A DNA stretch of 64,000 nt from Labrenzia sp. OB1 (GTDB taxonomy: Bacteria > Pseudomonadota > Alphaproteobacteria > Rhizobiales > Stappiaceae). Under the pieces are notes generated by a model. It was not told the origin of the DNA. It was given only the letters and a program-made list of their open reading frames with translations, and ran no database searches. The position numbers and the translations under genes are program-made. Position 1 is the first letter of the stretch, and each line of letters starts with the position of its first letter. Below are positions 46,277-55,828 of this stretch, in pieces. The stretch lies in assembly GCF_001624695.1 (NCBI RefSeq), contig NZ_JSEP01000012.1:62001-126000 (forward strand), in the 5' to 3' direction.

Positions 46277-47683
46277 CTAGTCGACGATATGGGCACCGAA
46301 CGTATCGCGGAACGGCCCGCGCTGCTTGTCCGAAACGCGCACCTCGGCTGTGACGAAATCCTCGGCATCGGTCCGCTCCAGCACCTCCGCCAACTGGTAG
46401 AGTTTCGCCAGCAAGGCCCCTTCGGCGACCGGAATTTTCAGGGCCAGAATATCGTCATGCTGCGCCATGAAGGCATCCATGCGCGCCAGCAGGCCACCGA
46501 CGCCCTCTCCGGTCAACGCAGACAGGGCGATAGGTCCCTCCTCGCCTGCATCTTCCAGAAGTTTTTGCCGGTAAGCGGGATCGAGGCAGTCGATCTTGTT
46601 CCAGACCTCAACGACCGGCGCCCCGGAAATGGCGTCGACCCCGAGATCGCTCAGGGTCTTCCTGACGTCTTCCGCCTGGGCGTCCGTGTCGGCATGCGAA
46701 ATGTCACGCACGTGCAGGATCAGATCGGCTTCCAGCACTTCTTCCAGCGTTGCCCGGAACGCCGCGACCAGATGGGTCGGCAGATCGGAGATGAACCCGA
46801 CGGTGTCCGAAACGATCACTTCCCTGCCGTGTGGCAGAGAAACCTTGCGCAATGTCGGATCGAGCGTTGCGAACAGCAGATCCTTGGCAAAGACATCGGC
46901 TTCCGTCAGCCGATTGAAAAGCGTCGATTTGCCGGCATTGGTATAGCCGACCAGCGCCACCACCGGCTGGGGTATCTTCTTGCGTTTCTTGCGGTGAAGA
47001 TCACGTGTGCGGCGCACACCCTGCAATTGTTTCTGCAGGGCAATGATGCGGTCCTGGATCTGACGGCGATCGGCCTCGATCTGGGTTTCGCCGGGTCCGC
47101 CCATGAACCCGGCACCGCCGCGCTGGCGTTCCAGGTGGGTCCATGACCGGACAAGGCGGCTCTTCTGCCAGCTCAGATGGGCCAGATCGACCTGCAGACG
47201 GCCTTCCTTGGTACGCGCGCGGTCCCCGAAAATTTCCAGAATGAGACCCGTCCGGTCGATCACCTTGGTTTTCAGGCGGCGCTCAAGGTTACGTTGCTGA
47301 ACAGGCGAAAGAGGATGATCGATAACGACCAGATCAAGGTCCTCGCTTGCAACAATCCCGGCAAATTCCGCAACCTTGCCTTCGCCGAACAAAGTGGCGG
47401 GCTTGGGATTGCTGATCCGCACTATACCCGAGTGGACGATATTAAGATTGATGGCGGCGCTGAGGCCGATGGCTTCCTCCAGGCGCGCTTCCGGGCTCCG
47501 GTTGGACCGCAGATCATGCTGCCCACCGTCACCACGCAATTGCAGCACCGGTTCCAGAATCATGGCGCGAAAAGCCTGAGGAAGCCGGTCGACACCGGTT
47601 TCCTTAAGCCTTAGTGACGCCTGCCCTGGCTCTTCGGAACCATTTGATTTTGAAAAATCGTCTGCGCGAGACTTGGGTTTCAA
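46277..47683 (-). CDS. hflX: GTPase HflX
   Basis: A 468-residue ribosome-associated GTPase that splits stalled ribosomes. The N-terminal HflX domain contains GGPGETQIEADRR near residues 195-207. In the G domain, G1 is GYTNAGKST near 244-252, G3 is DTVGFI near 295-300 and G4 is NKID near 363-366. The open frame begins with TTG at 47683, directly after the hfq stop (TGATTG), with AAGG 9 bases before; the first in-frame ATG lies 40 codons further on, at the conserved start of the domain. The TTG start with coupling to hfq is therefore likely but unproven. Confidence 0.9.
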   Translation of the reverse strand: MKPKSRADDFSKSNGSEEPGQASLRLKETGVDRLPQAFRAMILEPVLQLRGDGGQHDLRSNRSPEARLEEAIGLSAAINLNIVHSGIVRISNPKPATLFGEGKVAEFAGIVASEDLDLVVIDHPLSPVQQRNLERRLKTKVIDRTGLILEIFGDRARTKEGRLQVDLAHLSWQKSRLVRSWTHLERQRGGAGFMGGPGETQIEADRRQIQDRIIALQKQLQGVRRTRDLHRKKRKKIPQPVVALVGYTNAGKSTLFNRLTEADVFAKDLLFATLDPTLRKVSLPHGREVIVSDTVGFISDLPTHLVAAFRATLEEVLEADLILHVRDISHADTDAQAEDVRKTLSDLGVDAISGAPVVEVWNKIDCLDPAYRQKLLEDAGEEGPIALSALTGEGVGGLLARMDAFMAQHDDILALKIPVAEGALLAKLYQLAEVLERTDAEDFVTAEVRVSDKQRGPFRDTFGAHIVD

Positions 47684-47938
47684 TCAGCTTGCCTTTTCCG
47701 CGTTTTCCTCAGCCTGATCGAACAGTTGAACAGGTCCGTTAGGCATTATTGTGGAAATCGCGTGTTTATAGACAAGCTGAGAATGTCCGTCGCGCCGCAG
47801 CAGGACACAAAAGTTATCGAACCAGGTCACGACACCCTGCAACTTCACACCGTTGATGAGAAAAATCGTCAGGGGAGTTTTTTGTTTGCGAACGTGATTA
47901 AGGAAAGTGTCTTGAAGATTTTGTGCGCGCTCAGCCAT
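47684..47938 (-). CDS. hfq: RNA chaperone Hfq
   Basis: An 84-residue Sm-like hexameric RNA chaperone that pairs small RNAs with mRNAs. Sm1 is [33 protein letters not shown] near residues 9-41 and Sm2 contains [10 protein letters not shown] near 54-63. The ATG ending at 47938 gives the standard N-terminus [14 protein letters not shown]. It abuts hflX downstream, as in most proteobacteria. Confidence 0.96.
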   Translation of the reverse strand: MAERAQNLQDTFLNHVRKQKTPLTIFLINGVKLQGVVTWFDNFCVLLRRDGHSQLVYKHAISTIMPNGPVQLFDQAEENAEKAS

Positions 47939-48127
47939 CAGTCTTTTTATCCTGTTTGTCCCGGATGCGGCCGAGCATCCGGCGTTTACGCGGCTTACCG
48001 TCGAAAACCTTTCAAATTCAAACACTAAGGTTTAACGTGCCGCTCGCTTTTTGCATTGCCCACCAGATAGAACTGTCTGCCCCAGTTCCATATTGTATCT
48101 AATTTCTGCCCAACAAGCCCAGTCGAA

Positions 48128-48991
48128 TCATACCATCTGGAAATCAGTAGCAGTATGGAACAGTTCGCGCAATCGGGTTGCAACCGTACCCGGGTGCCCA
48201 TTTCCGATCACCTTGTCGTCCACACGCACGACCGGCAAAACGATGCTCGTGGCCGCCGTTACGAATGCTTCCTTCGCATCGAATGCCTCTTCGAGGCTAA
48301 ATGGCCTTTCTTCAAAAGTCAGCCCCTCTCGGCGAATAAGCTCAAGGACAACTGCCCGGGTGATACCCTTGAGGATCCCGCTCTCGGCCGGCCGCGTGAC
48401 GAGCGTCCCCTCCTTCGTGACGATCCAGGCATTCGTTGACCCGCCTTCGGTGACGAAGCCGCTTGTATCGACATACCAAGCCTCCTTGCCACCATGCTCC
48501 TTGGCATTCTGCTTTGCGAGCACATTGGGCAGCAACGCCACGGTCTTGATATCGACCCTCGGCCAGCGATTCTCGGGATAGCTGACCACAGCGATGCCTT
48601 GCGCTGCCTGCTTGTTCGCAGCTTCGGGACTGGTTGAACGGGCGGTTACGACAATGGAAGGCGCAACGTCATCGGGCGGGAAAAAGTGATCGCGCCTTGA
48701 TACACCCCGGGTGACCTGAATATAGACCAGACCGTTACGCACCATGTTGCGCCGCGCGACCTGACGCACCACGAACTCAACCGCAGCCCTTGTCATCGGC
48801 CAGCCGATGCGCAATTCTCCCAAGGATCTGTCGAGACGGTCCAGATGCCGGGGCATGTCGACGATCTGCCCCTGCCAGACTTCGCAGACTTCGTAGACGC
48901 CGTCGGCAAACTGGTAGCCCCGGTCTTCCACGTGCACTGCGGCATCCGCATGACGGACATACTGACCGTTGACATAGGCAATCCGGCTCAT
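48128..48991 (-). CDS. dat: D-amino-acid transaminase (class IV)
   Basis: A 287-residue PLP class IV aminotransferase. It has VEDRGYQFADGVYEV near residues 21-35, YIQVTRGVSRRDHFFP near 90-105, the PLP-lysine region DIKTVALLPNVLAKQ near 147-161, and SGFVTEGGSTNAWIV near 177-191. It supplies or removes D-Ala/D-Glu. It lies between trkA and hfq, its usual place in Rhizobiales. Branched-chain aminotransferase is the alternative within the fold. Confidence 0.88.
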   Translation of the reverse strand: MSRIAYVNGQYVRHADAAVHVEDRGYQFADGVYEVCEVWQGQIVDMPRHLDRLDRSLGELRIGWPMTRAAVEFVVRQVARRNMVRNGLVYIQVTRGVSRRDHFFPPDDVAPSIVVTARSTSPEAANKQAAQGIAVVSYPENRWPRVDIKTVALLPNVLAKQNAKEHGGKEAWYVDTSGFVTEGGSTNAWIVTKEGTLVTRPAESGILKGITRAVVLELIRREGLTFEERPFSLEEAFDAKEAFVTAATSIVLPVVRVDDKVIGNGHPGTVATRLRELFHTATDFQMV

Positions 48992-49093
48992 GTTTCCTCC
49001 AATGAAGGGCGGTCCTATCCGAACCGATTGGTTTCTCGTGAAATTTGACCAGAAGATGCGTCAAACGCAAGGCCAGAAAGCAAGCGAAACGCC

Positions 49094-50470
49094 TTAAAAG
49101 AAATCCAGGCTGACCCGGAACATCTGTTCGACCTGACGCACCCTATTCGCAACCGCAAAAATGACGATGCGATCCTGGGCCTGGATCTGAAGATCGCCGT
49201 TCGGTGTCAGGACTTCTCCGCCGCGGAAAACCGCCCCCACACGGATACCGGAAGGCAGATCGATCTCCCGCAGGGGTTTTCCGACCAACGGGGACGTGTC
49301 CAGCGCCTCGGCCTCGACGATTTCCGCCGCACCGTTCTGGAGGGAATGAACCCCCCTGATACGGCCCCGGCGCACGTGTTGCAGAATGCGCGAAATCGTC
49401 ACTGCCCGGGGATTAATGAAGGCATCGATCCCCAGGGCATTGGCAAAAGCCGGATAGCTGGGATTGTTCAACAGGGACAGAGACCGCTTGCAGCCGAGCT
49501 TCTTCGCCATCACCGACGAAAGGATGTTGACCTCGTCGTCGTTGGTCAAAGCCACCATCGTGTCGGCATCGCCTGCATCGGCCTCGTGCAGGATGGTTTG
49601 ATCCAGTGCGCTGCCATGCAGGATCACGGACCGTTTGAGATCGTCCGCCACTTCCATGGCCCGCTCGCGCGACGCCTCGATCAGCTTGATCTTCGTTCCC
49701 GACTGCCTCTGCTCCAGCGCCTTTGCGACATAAAGGCCGATATTGCCTCCGCCGGCGATCACCACCTTGGCCGCTTCCGGCTCTTCATGGCCGAAAATGC
49801 TCAGCGTGCGGCGCACCTGGTCGCGCCGCGCCACTACGTAGGCCAGGTCGCCGGTCAGAATGGAATCGCTGCTCTTGGGCACGAAAAGCCGGTTGTTCCG
49901 GTAAATTCCGACGACAACGGCACCCAAGTCCGGAAACAGTTCCGTCAACTGGCGCAACGGCGTGTCGACGACCGGGCAGTCCTCCTCGCAGATAATCCCG
50001 ACAACCACCACGTGGTCGTCCGCGAACCGCACTGTTTCCACCGCACCCGGCAAAGCCAGACGGCGCAGCACCATTTCGCCAACTTCGATTTCCGGCGAAA
50101 TGATCACGTCGATCGGCATGTGGTCACGGGAAAAGAGATTGCGCCACCGACCCTGCAGATAGGATTGCGCCCGGATACGGGCGACCTTGGTCGGCACGTT
50201 GAACAGCGAGTGCGCCACCTGACAGGCCACCATGTTGACTTCGTCGTACAGGGTGACGGCGACAATCATGTCGGCTTCTTCGGCACCGGCCTGGGCCAGA
50301 ATATCCGGATGTGCCCCGTGCCCCACGAATCCGCGCACGTCGAGCTGGTCGCCTATGGCATTGATCAGTTGCGGAGAGGAATCGATCACCGACACATCGT
50401 TCTGCTCCGCAGCGAGGCGTTCGGCAATGCCGTAGCCCACCTGTCCAGCGCCGCAAATAACGATTTTCAT
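49094..50470 (-). CDS. trkA: Trk potassium uptake regulator TrkA
   Basis: A 458-residue peripheral membrane NAD-binding subunit of the Trk K+ channel. It has two RCK repeats: Rossmann motifs ICGAGQVGYGIAERL near residues 4-18 and IAGGGNIGLYVAKALE near 235-250, each followed by a TrkA_C domain. It lies downstream of ntrX on the same strand with a 49-bp gap, which matches the ntrYX-trkA order of this group. Confidence 0.95.
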   Translation of the reverse strand: MKIVICGAGQVGYGIAERLAAEQNDVSVIDSSPQLINAIGDQLDVRGFVGHGAHPDILAQAGAEEADMIVAVTLYDEVNMVACQVAHSLFNVPTKVARIRAQSYLQGRWRNLFSRDHMPIDVIISPEIEVGEMVLRRLALPGAVETVRFADDHVVVVGIICEEDCPVVDTPLRQLTELFPDLGAVVVGIYRNNRLFVPKSSDSILTGDLAYVVARRDQVRRTLSIFGHEEPEAAKVVIAGGGNIGLYVAKALEQRQSGTKIKLIEASRERAMEVADDLKRSVILHGSALDQTILHEADAGDADTMVALTNDDEVNILSSVMAKKLGCKRSLSLLNNPSYPAFANALGIDAFINPRAVTISRILQHVRRGRIRGVHSLQNGAAEIVEAEALDTSPLVGKPLREIDLPSGIRVGAVFRGGEVLTPNGDLQIQAQDRIVIFAVANRVRQVEQMFRVSLDFF

Positions 50471-50519
50471 GGGAGAAACCCTTTCCCGCTCTGCCGTCTA
50501 ATTCTTGGCTTCACGCCCC

Positions 50520-51887
50520 TCAGGTCATGCCCAGGGTTTTGAGTTTGCGGTGAAGCGCAGACCGTTCCATACCCACAAATTCAGCCGTCCGCGAGATGTT
50601 CCCGTCAAATCTTTTGATCTGGGCCTGCAGATACTCGCGTTCGAATATCTCGCGCGCCTCCCTCAAGGGAACAGACATCAGGTGCTCGCCAGTTCCCGAT
50701 GTCGGCAGATTCGGCAGCGTTTCGCCGATTTCGGCGGGCAGCAGGTCGGCGGTTATCGTACTGTCCGGGTCGCCGCGGCTCAGGATCAACAAGCGCTCGA
50801 CGTTGTTGCGCAACTGGCGGACGTTTCCCGGCCAGTCATGTGTCTGCAGAACCGCCATGGCATCGTCCCCGATAGGCCGGAGCGGGAGGCCGGAAGCCGA
50901 CGAGATCTGTTCCATGAAGTGGTGGACCAGAACGGGAATATCCTCGCGCCGTTCCGCCAGACCCGGTACGCGCAGGGGCACCACGCTGAGCCGGTGATAG
51001 AGGTCCTGCCGGAAAAGCCCGGACCCGATGTGTTCTTCCAGGTTCTTGGACGTGGAGGACAGGATCCGGATATCCACCTGCACCTTCTGCGTACCGCCGA
51101 CACGGGAAAAACTCTGCTCGACAAGCACCCTGAGGATCTTTCCCTGGGTCTCCGCCGGCATGTCGGCAACCTCGTCCAGATAGAGCGTGCCGCCGTGAGC
51201 CTCCTCAAGAGCGCCGATTTTCCGAAGGCTGCCGCTGTCGTCCTCGATCCCGAACAGCTCTTCCTCCATACGCGCCGGCGTGATGGTCGCCGCGTTGAGA
51301 ACAACAAACGGGCTTTTGGCGCGCGCCGAAAGATCGTGGATCATTCTGGCCGCACGTTCCTTGCCCGCCCCGGAGGGGCCGATGATCAGGATGCGGCTGT
51401 TGGTGGCGGAAATCTTCTGAATGGTCTGTCGCAGGTTATGTGCTGCGGAAGAGTTGCCGACAATATCGCTGGTTTCACCACTGCGCTGTTTCAGATCGCG
51501 GATTTCGCGCTTCAGGCTCGAAGCTTCCAGCGCGCGTTCGACAATATGAACAAGACGATCTGCCTTGAAGGGTTTTTCGATGTAATCGTAAGCGCCCCGC
51601 TTGATCGCCGAAACGGCCGTCTCGATATTGCCGTGACCGGAAATGATCACCACTGGCAGATCCGGATCGGATTCCTTCAGAACATCCAGAAGCGCCAACC
51701 CGTCGAGCCGGCTGCCCTGCAGCCAGATATCCAGAATGACGAGAGATGGCCTGCGTTCCTTCACCGCGGCCAGCGCGCGGTCGGAATCCGCGGCTGTCCG
51801 GGTTCCGTAGCCGTCGTCGTCAAGGATACCGGCAATCATTTCCCGGATATCGGTTTCGTCGTCTACGACAAGAATATCATGCGCCAT
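50520..51887 (-). CDS. ntrX: Nitrogen/redox response regulator NtrX
   Basis: A 455-residue NtrC-family regulator. The receiver domain has phospho-Asp in LVILDIWLQ near residue 53, the AAA+ domain has Walker A GPSGAGKE near 168-175 and GGTLYLDEVADMP near 228-240, and the C-terminal Fis-type HTH is ISRTAEFVGMERSALHRKLKTLG. Where sigma54 activators carry GAFTGA, this protein reads ELFGIEDDSGSLRKIGA, so the sigma54-contact loop is missing. It overlaps ntrY by 11 bp. Confidence 0.95.
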   Translation of the reverse strand: MAHDILVVDDETDIREMIAGILDDDGYGTRTAADSDRALAAVKERRPSLVILDIWLQGSRLDGLALLDVLKESDPDLPVVIISGHGNIETAVSAIKRGAYDYIEKPFKADRLVHIVERALEASSLKREIRDLKQRSGETSDIVGNSSAAHNLRQTIQKISATNSRILIIGPSGAGKERAARMIHDLSARAKSPFVVLNAATITPARMEEELFGIEDDSGSLRKIGALEEAHGGTLYLDEVADMPAETQGKILRVLVEQSFSRVGGTQKVQVDIRILSSTSKNLEEHIGSGLFRQDLYHRLSVVPLRVPGLAERREDIPVLVHHFMEQISSASGLPLRPIGDDAMAVLQTHDWPGNVRQLRNNVERLLILSRGDPDSTITADLLPAEIGETLPNLPTSGTGEHLMSVPLREAREIFEREYLQAQIKRFDGNISRTAEFVGMERSALHRKLKTLGMT

Positions 51888-54132
51888 GGGCAGTCACTGC
51901 TTGATCTCTGTCCTCGGTCTCCGGTTCGCTTTCGGCATGGGCTGCCAGTGTCAGGCGAACGAGAGTTCCCGTGTCTTCAGGGTTGGATTTGGGAGCGTCG
52001 AGCAATTCGATACCACCCCCGTGGTCTTCAAGAATTTTCCGTACGATGGCAAGGCCGAGGCCCGTCCCCTTTTCACGCGTGGTCATATAGGGCTCCAGCA
52101 GGCGGCTTCTGTTTTCTTCCGGCAAGCCGATGCCGTTGTCTGTGACGTCGATCACGATCCGCCCACCGGCATCCGCGCGCAGAGTCACCGTGACACGTCC
52201 GTCCGGCTGACCCTCGCCCGTCCTGGCGCTGACCGCTTCGGTCGCGTTTTTCACAACGTTCGTAAGCGCTTGTCCGACAAGCCTTGCATCGAAAACAGCC
52301 TCGACCGGTTTATCCGGCACCTCTGCTTTCACACTGATTTCCGGATTTGCGACCGACTGCATGAAGGCGGCATCCCGCACCGCTTCGCGAAGATCGCCCT
52401 TAGACTTTGTGGGTTTGCGCATACGTGCAAAGGAGGAAAATTCATCCACCATCTGACCGATGTCGCCAACTTGCCTGACGATCGTATCTATACATTGATC
52501 GAACACCTCCCGGTCTTCTTCAATGCGTTTTCCATAGCGTCTGCGGATACGTTCGGCGGACAGCTGGATCGGCGTCAGCGGGTTCTTGATTTCATGCGCG
52601 ATCCTGCGGGCAACATCCGCCCAGGCGGAATTGCGCTGTGCGGAGACAAGATCGGTAATATCGTCCAGCGTCACCACGAAACCATGTTCGCGGCGGGTCG
52701 ACTGTTCACTGGTGATACGCACATTGATCGTACGCAGCCGCCCGCCCCTGGCGATCTCGACCTGCGTTTCGGGAAGCCTGTCCCCCGGGCCTTGAAGGGC
52801 TTCCGCAATACAGTCCTGCAACTCAGGCACAACCTCGATAAGGGACTTGTTGAGGATCTGCACTTCGTCCAGCATGAGGAGTTCCAGGGCTGATCTGTTG
52901 ATCAGCATGATGGAAGCCTCGTCATCGACACCGATCACGCCGGTGGAGACACCGGACAACACGGCCTCGTTGAAGCGGCGACGGCGATCAATCTGTTCGT
53001 TGGCGGCAAGCAGTGCGTCGCGCTGACCGAGAAGCTGCCCGGTCATCTTGTTGAAGGTGGTTCCGAGGTTCGCAAGGTCTCCGCCGGATTTCTCGGTCCC
53101 GACCTTCACCGCAAGATTGCCTTTAGAGACTTCATCTGCCGCGGAAATCAGCGCGCGGATCGGAGATACCAGTCGGTTGGCGAAGCCGAAACCGATCCAG
53201 ATGGCCGACAGCAACAACACAAGCGCCACACCGAGATAGACAAGTGCGAAGGCGATCTGCACGCCGAAGCGGCTGCTCTCCATCTGCTGGTATTCGGACG
53301 CTCCGTCTTCGGCCAGGCGAAGATATTCAACCACGCGCGGATCGATGGCGCGCACCGCATAAAGATAAAAGTTGTCGTAGGCCGACAGCTTCATCACACC
53401 GCCGACGATGTTGGAACTGCCCGGGGCGATCAGAATCGGATCGCCGGATTTGGCCTTGAAGAAGCTGTCGGCGGGAGGCAGCGGAATATCCGCATTGGGA
53501 TCGAGAATGATCCGCGTCACCACATCACCGTTTTCATTCAACATGAAAGCGCCGAGAATGCCGCGCAGCGAGACCTGTGTGGAAAAGAACTGGTCGAACC
53601 GTGAGGGTTCGAAATCATAGACCGCCTTGGCCCGGTCTATGTCATTCGTCATGGCGATCAGATCGCCGCGCAGCACTCTGGCATGTTCCTGAAGATAAGC
53701 CTGCGCCACGGTCAGGGCGTTGTCGATGATCTGGCGCGTGCGTTCCTCGAACCACCGGTCAAGACCCCGATCAAGCGTTATGGCGGCCAGTATGGCCATC
53801 AGAACGGCCGGAACAGCCGCAACCACGCTGAACAGGGCAACAACCCGCACGTGAAGCCGTGCGGCGGCGCGTCCCCGCCGCCGGGCCTGCCAGAGTTTCA
53901 GGATCTCGAAGGCGATGACACCAAGCAGAACGGCGGCCAGGGCGCCGTTGATCGTCATGGCGGTCTTGATGACGTCCTGGGTAGGATCGATCGACGTGAG
54001 GCCCATCAGAATGGCGAAAGTCACACCGATGGAAATCAGGGCGACAACCATTATCGCCAGACCGGCGCGTCGCCAGATCCTGCCGGCAGCGCTCGACTGC
54101 GCAACGGATTTCTGTGCCGCTTCTAGTATCAT
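51877..54132 (-). CDS. ntrY: Sensor histidine kinase NtrY
   Basis: A 751-residue membrane kinase, partner of NtrX. Hydrophobic segments lie near residues 27-47, 60-80, 97-120 and 290-312, with a periplasmic region between the last two. HAMP, PAS and HisKA domains follow, with the phospho-His in [17 protein letters not shown] near 515-531, and an HATPase_c domain with GQALTNVVKNATEA and GTGLGLAIVRKI. The ATG ending at 54132 has GAGG 4 bases upstream; the frame runs on to 54267 but crosses the ntrC terminator. Confidence 0.93.
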   Translation of the reverse strand: MILEAAQKSVAQSSAAGRIWRRAGLAIMVVALISIGVTFAILMGLTSIDPTQDVIKTAMTINGALAAVLLGVIAFEILKLWQARRRGRAAARLHVRVVALFSVVAAVPAVLMAILAAITLDRGLDRWFEERTRQIIDNALTVAQAYLQEHARVLRGDLIAMTNDIDRAKAVYDFEPSRFDQFFSTQVSLRGILGAFMLNENGDVVTRIILDPNADIPLPPADSFFKAKSGDPILIAPGSSNIVGGVMKLSAYDNFYLYAVRAIDPRVVEYLRLAEDGASEYQQMESSRFGVQIAFALVYLGVALVLLLSAIWIGFGFANRLVSPIRALISAADEVSKGNLAVKVGTEKSGGDLANLGTTFNKMTGQLLGQRDALLAANEQIDRRRRFNEAVLSGVSTGVIGVDDEASIMLINRSALELLMLDEVQILNKSLIEVVPELQDCIAEALQGPGDRLPETQVEIARGGRLRTINVRITSEQSTRREHGFVVTLDDITDLVSAQRNSAWADVARRIAHEIKNPLTPIQLSAERIRRRYGKRIEEDREVFDQCIDTIVRQVGDIGQMVDEFSSFARMRKPTKSKGDLREAVRDAAFMQSVANPEISVKAEVPDKPVEAVFDARLVGQALTNVVKNATEAVSARTGEGQPDGRVTVTLRADAGGRIVIDVTDNGIGLPEENRSRLLEPYMTTREKGTGLGLAIVRKILEDHGGGIELLDAPKSNPEDTGTLVRLTLAAHAESEPETEDRDQAVTAHGA

Positions 54133-54239
54133 TGAACCTCGAACAAATGCCATCGGGAACGCGGCACAGGCTTCTAGACTGCTTGCGGCAAACTTATCAC
54201 ACAATGTTGCGAAATTGCGACAGGGTTGGTTGAAGGATG

Positions 54240-54267
54240 AAAAAATGCGGTGGACGAATGACCGCAT
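54240..54267 (-). terminator. Intrinsic terminator downstream of ntrC
   Basis: On the minus strand the stem ATGCGGT/ACCGCAT (7 bp, 9-base loop) is followed by a run of six T. It lies 120 bp beyond the ntrC stop and before the ntrY start, separating ntrBC from ntrYX transcription. Confidence 0.7.
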
Positions 54268-54306
54268 CCCGGCGTTAAACAGGATATCGCTATTTTTATC
54301 CCTTCC

Positions 54307-54345
54307 GCCGCGCGCGGAATCTGATCTGGCGCGCGGCCTTTTTTG
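54307..54345 (+). terminator. Orphan plus-strand intrinsic terminator
   Basis: A perfect 9-bp stem GCCGCGCGC (54307-54315) and GCGCGCGGC (54329-54337), 13-base loop, then C and six T on the plus strand. All flanking genes run the other way. It would end a plus-strand transcript from the ntrC-ntrY gap, or stop antisense transcription entering ntrC. Confidence 0.65.
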
Positions 54346-54386
54346 CCGGTCATCTGCAGTCTAGTGGCCCAACCTGCTGAGGAGCC

Positions 54387-55826
54387 CTAGCGGGTCGAAC
54401 GCATCACCTGAATGTCCAGATCCCGGATTTTCTTGCGCAAGGTATTGCGGTTCACCCCGAGCAGTTCTGCGGCCTTGATCTGGTTGCCGCGGGTTGCGGC
54501 AAGCGCGGCGCTGATCAGGGGATATTCCACCTCGCGCAGAATTCGGTGATAGAGGCCAGGAGGCGGAAGCGCATCACCGAAGGTGTCGAAATATCCGGAA
54601 AGGTAGCGTTCAACGGAACCGCCGAGATTAACGCTCTCGGCCGTCTCCTCTTCCATGGAGGAAACAGACGGCTGGCTCAGTTCGTGCTCCAGCAGATTTT
54701 CACTGATCACATCCTGCGGATAGAGCGCGGCAAGCCGCCGGACAAGGTTCTCCAGTTCCCGCACGTTGCCCGGCCAACGGTAGCGGCGCAGCAGGTTGAG
54801 AGCGCTCTGGTCTATCTGCTTGGCGGGCAGGCCTTCCTTTTCCACAAGGCTGAAAAAGTGACGGACGAGATCGGGTATGTCTTCCACACGCTCGCGCAGC
54901 GGTGGCAGGCGTATCGGCACCACGTTCAGGCGGAAATAAAGATCCTCACGGAACAGTCCCTGATTGATCAGGTGGCGCAGATCCTTGTTTGTCGCTGCAA
55001 CAATCCTGACATCGGTCTTGATCGGCGTGCGGCCACCAACCGTAGTGTACTCGCCCTGCTGCAAAACACGCAAAAGCCGGGTCTGCGCCTCCATCGGCAT
55101 ATCGCCGATCTCATCCAGAAACAGCGTTCCGCCGTCGGCCTGTTCGAAGCGGCCGGAACTGCGGTTCTGCGCGCCCGTGAAGGCGCCCTTCTCGTGGCCG
55201 AACAATTCAGCCTCAATCAGATCTCTCGGGATTGCCGCCATGTTGATGGCAACGAAGGGTCCGTTGCGCCGTTTGCCGTAGTCATGCAGGGCGCGCGCAA
55301 CCAGTTCCTTGCCGGTCCCCGACTCGCCGTTGATCATCACCGTGAGATCGGTCTGCATCAGCCGCGCCAGAACCCGGTAAATTTCCTGCATGGCAGGCGA
55401 GCGGCCAACCAGGGGCATTCCTTCGCCAGCATCGTCCAGTTCGACGGCCGGACGCCTCTTCGGCTCTTCAAGCGCTCGTTGAACAATACTCGTCAACTCT
55501 TTGAGATCAAAAGGCTTAGGAAGATACTCATAGGCACCTTTTTCAGACGCCTTGATGGCTGTCATGAAAGTGTTCTGCGCACTCATGACCAGTACCGGAA
55601 GGTCCGGCCGCATCTTTTTCATGCGGGGCAGAACGTCGAAAATGTTCTCATCCGGCATGACAACATCGGTAATGACGAGATCTCCGTCTCCCGAAGACAC
55701 CCACCGCCACAATGTCGAGGCATTCGACGTCAACCGGACGGTATAGCCGGCCCGGGAAAGCGCCTGATTGAGAACTGTGCGGATAGCCGCGTCGTCATCT
55801 GCAACTAGGATCGTGCCTGTCGGCAT
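54387..55826 (-). CDS. ntrC: Nitrogen response regulator NtrC
   Basis: A 479-residue sigma54 activator. Phospho-Asp is in [12 protein letters not shown] near residue 54, the Walker A is NGESGTGKE near 165-173, and the sigma54 loop GAFTGA is intact in [28 protein letters not shown] is Walker B, and the C-terminal Fis-type HTH is [21 protein letters not shown]. The ATG ending at 55826 is preferred over a TTG at 55832; it sits 2 bp past the ntrB stop. Confidence 0.96.
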   Translation of the reverse strand: MPTGTILVADDDAAIRTVLNQALSRAGYTVRLTSNASTLWRWVSSGDGDLVITDVVMPDENIFDVLPRMKKMRPDLPVLVMSAQNTFMTAIKASEKGAYEYLPKPFDLKELTSIVQRALEEPKRRPAVELDDAGEGMPLVGRSPAMQEIYRVLARLMQTDLTVMINGESGTGKELVARALHDYGKRRNGPFVAINMAAIPRDLIEAELFGHEKGAFTGAQNRSSGRFEQADGGTLFLDEIGDMPMEAQTRLLRVLQQGEYTTVGGRTPIKTDVRIVAATNKDLRHLINQGLFREDLYFRLNVVPIRLPPLRERVEDIPDLVRHFFSLVEKEGLPAKQIDQSALNLLRRYRWPGNVRELENLVRRLAALYPQDVISENLLEHELSQPSVSSMEEETAESVNLGGSVERYLSGYFDTFGDALPPPGLYHRILREVEYPLISAALAATRGNQIKAAELLGVNRNTLRKKIRDLDIQVMRSTR

Positions 55827-55828
55827 GG

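Noticed and set aside
50505..52145. Plus-strand frame of 546 codons opposite ntrX
   Set aside because: Antisense shadow of ntrX and the ntrY end; lacks any family motif.
54546..55808. Plus-strand frame of 420 codons opposite ntrC
   Set aside because: Shadow of ntrC; the minus strand carries the full receiver, AAA+ and HTH motifs.
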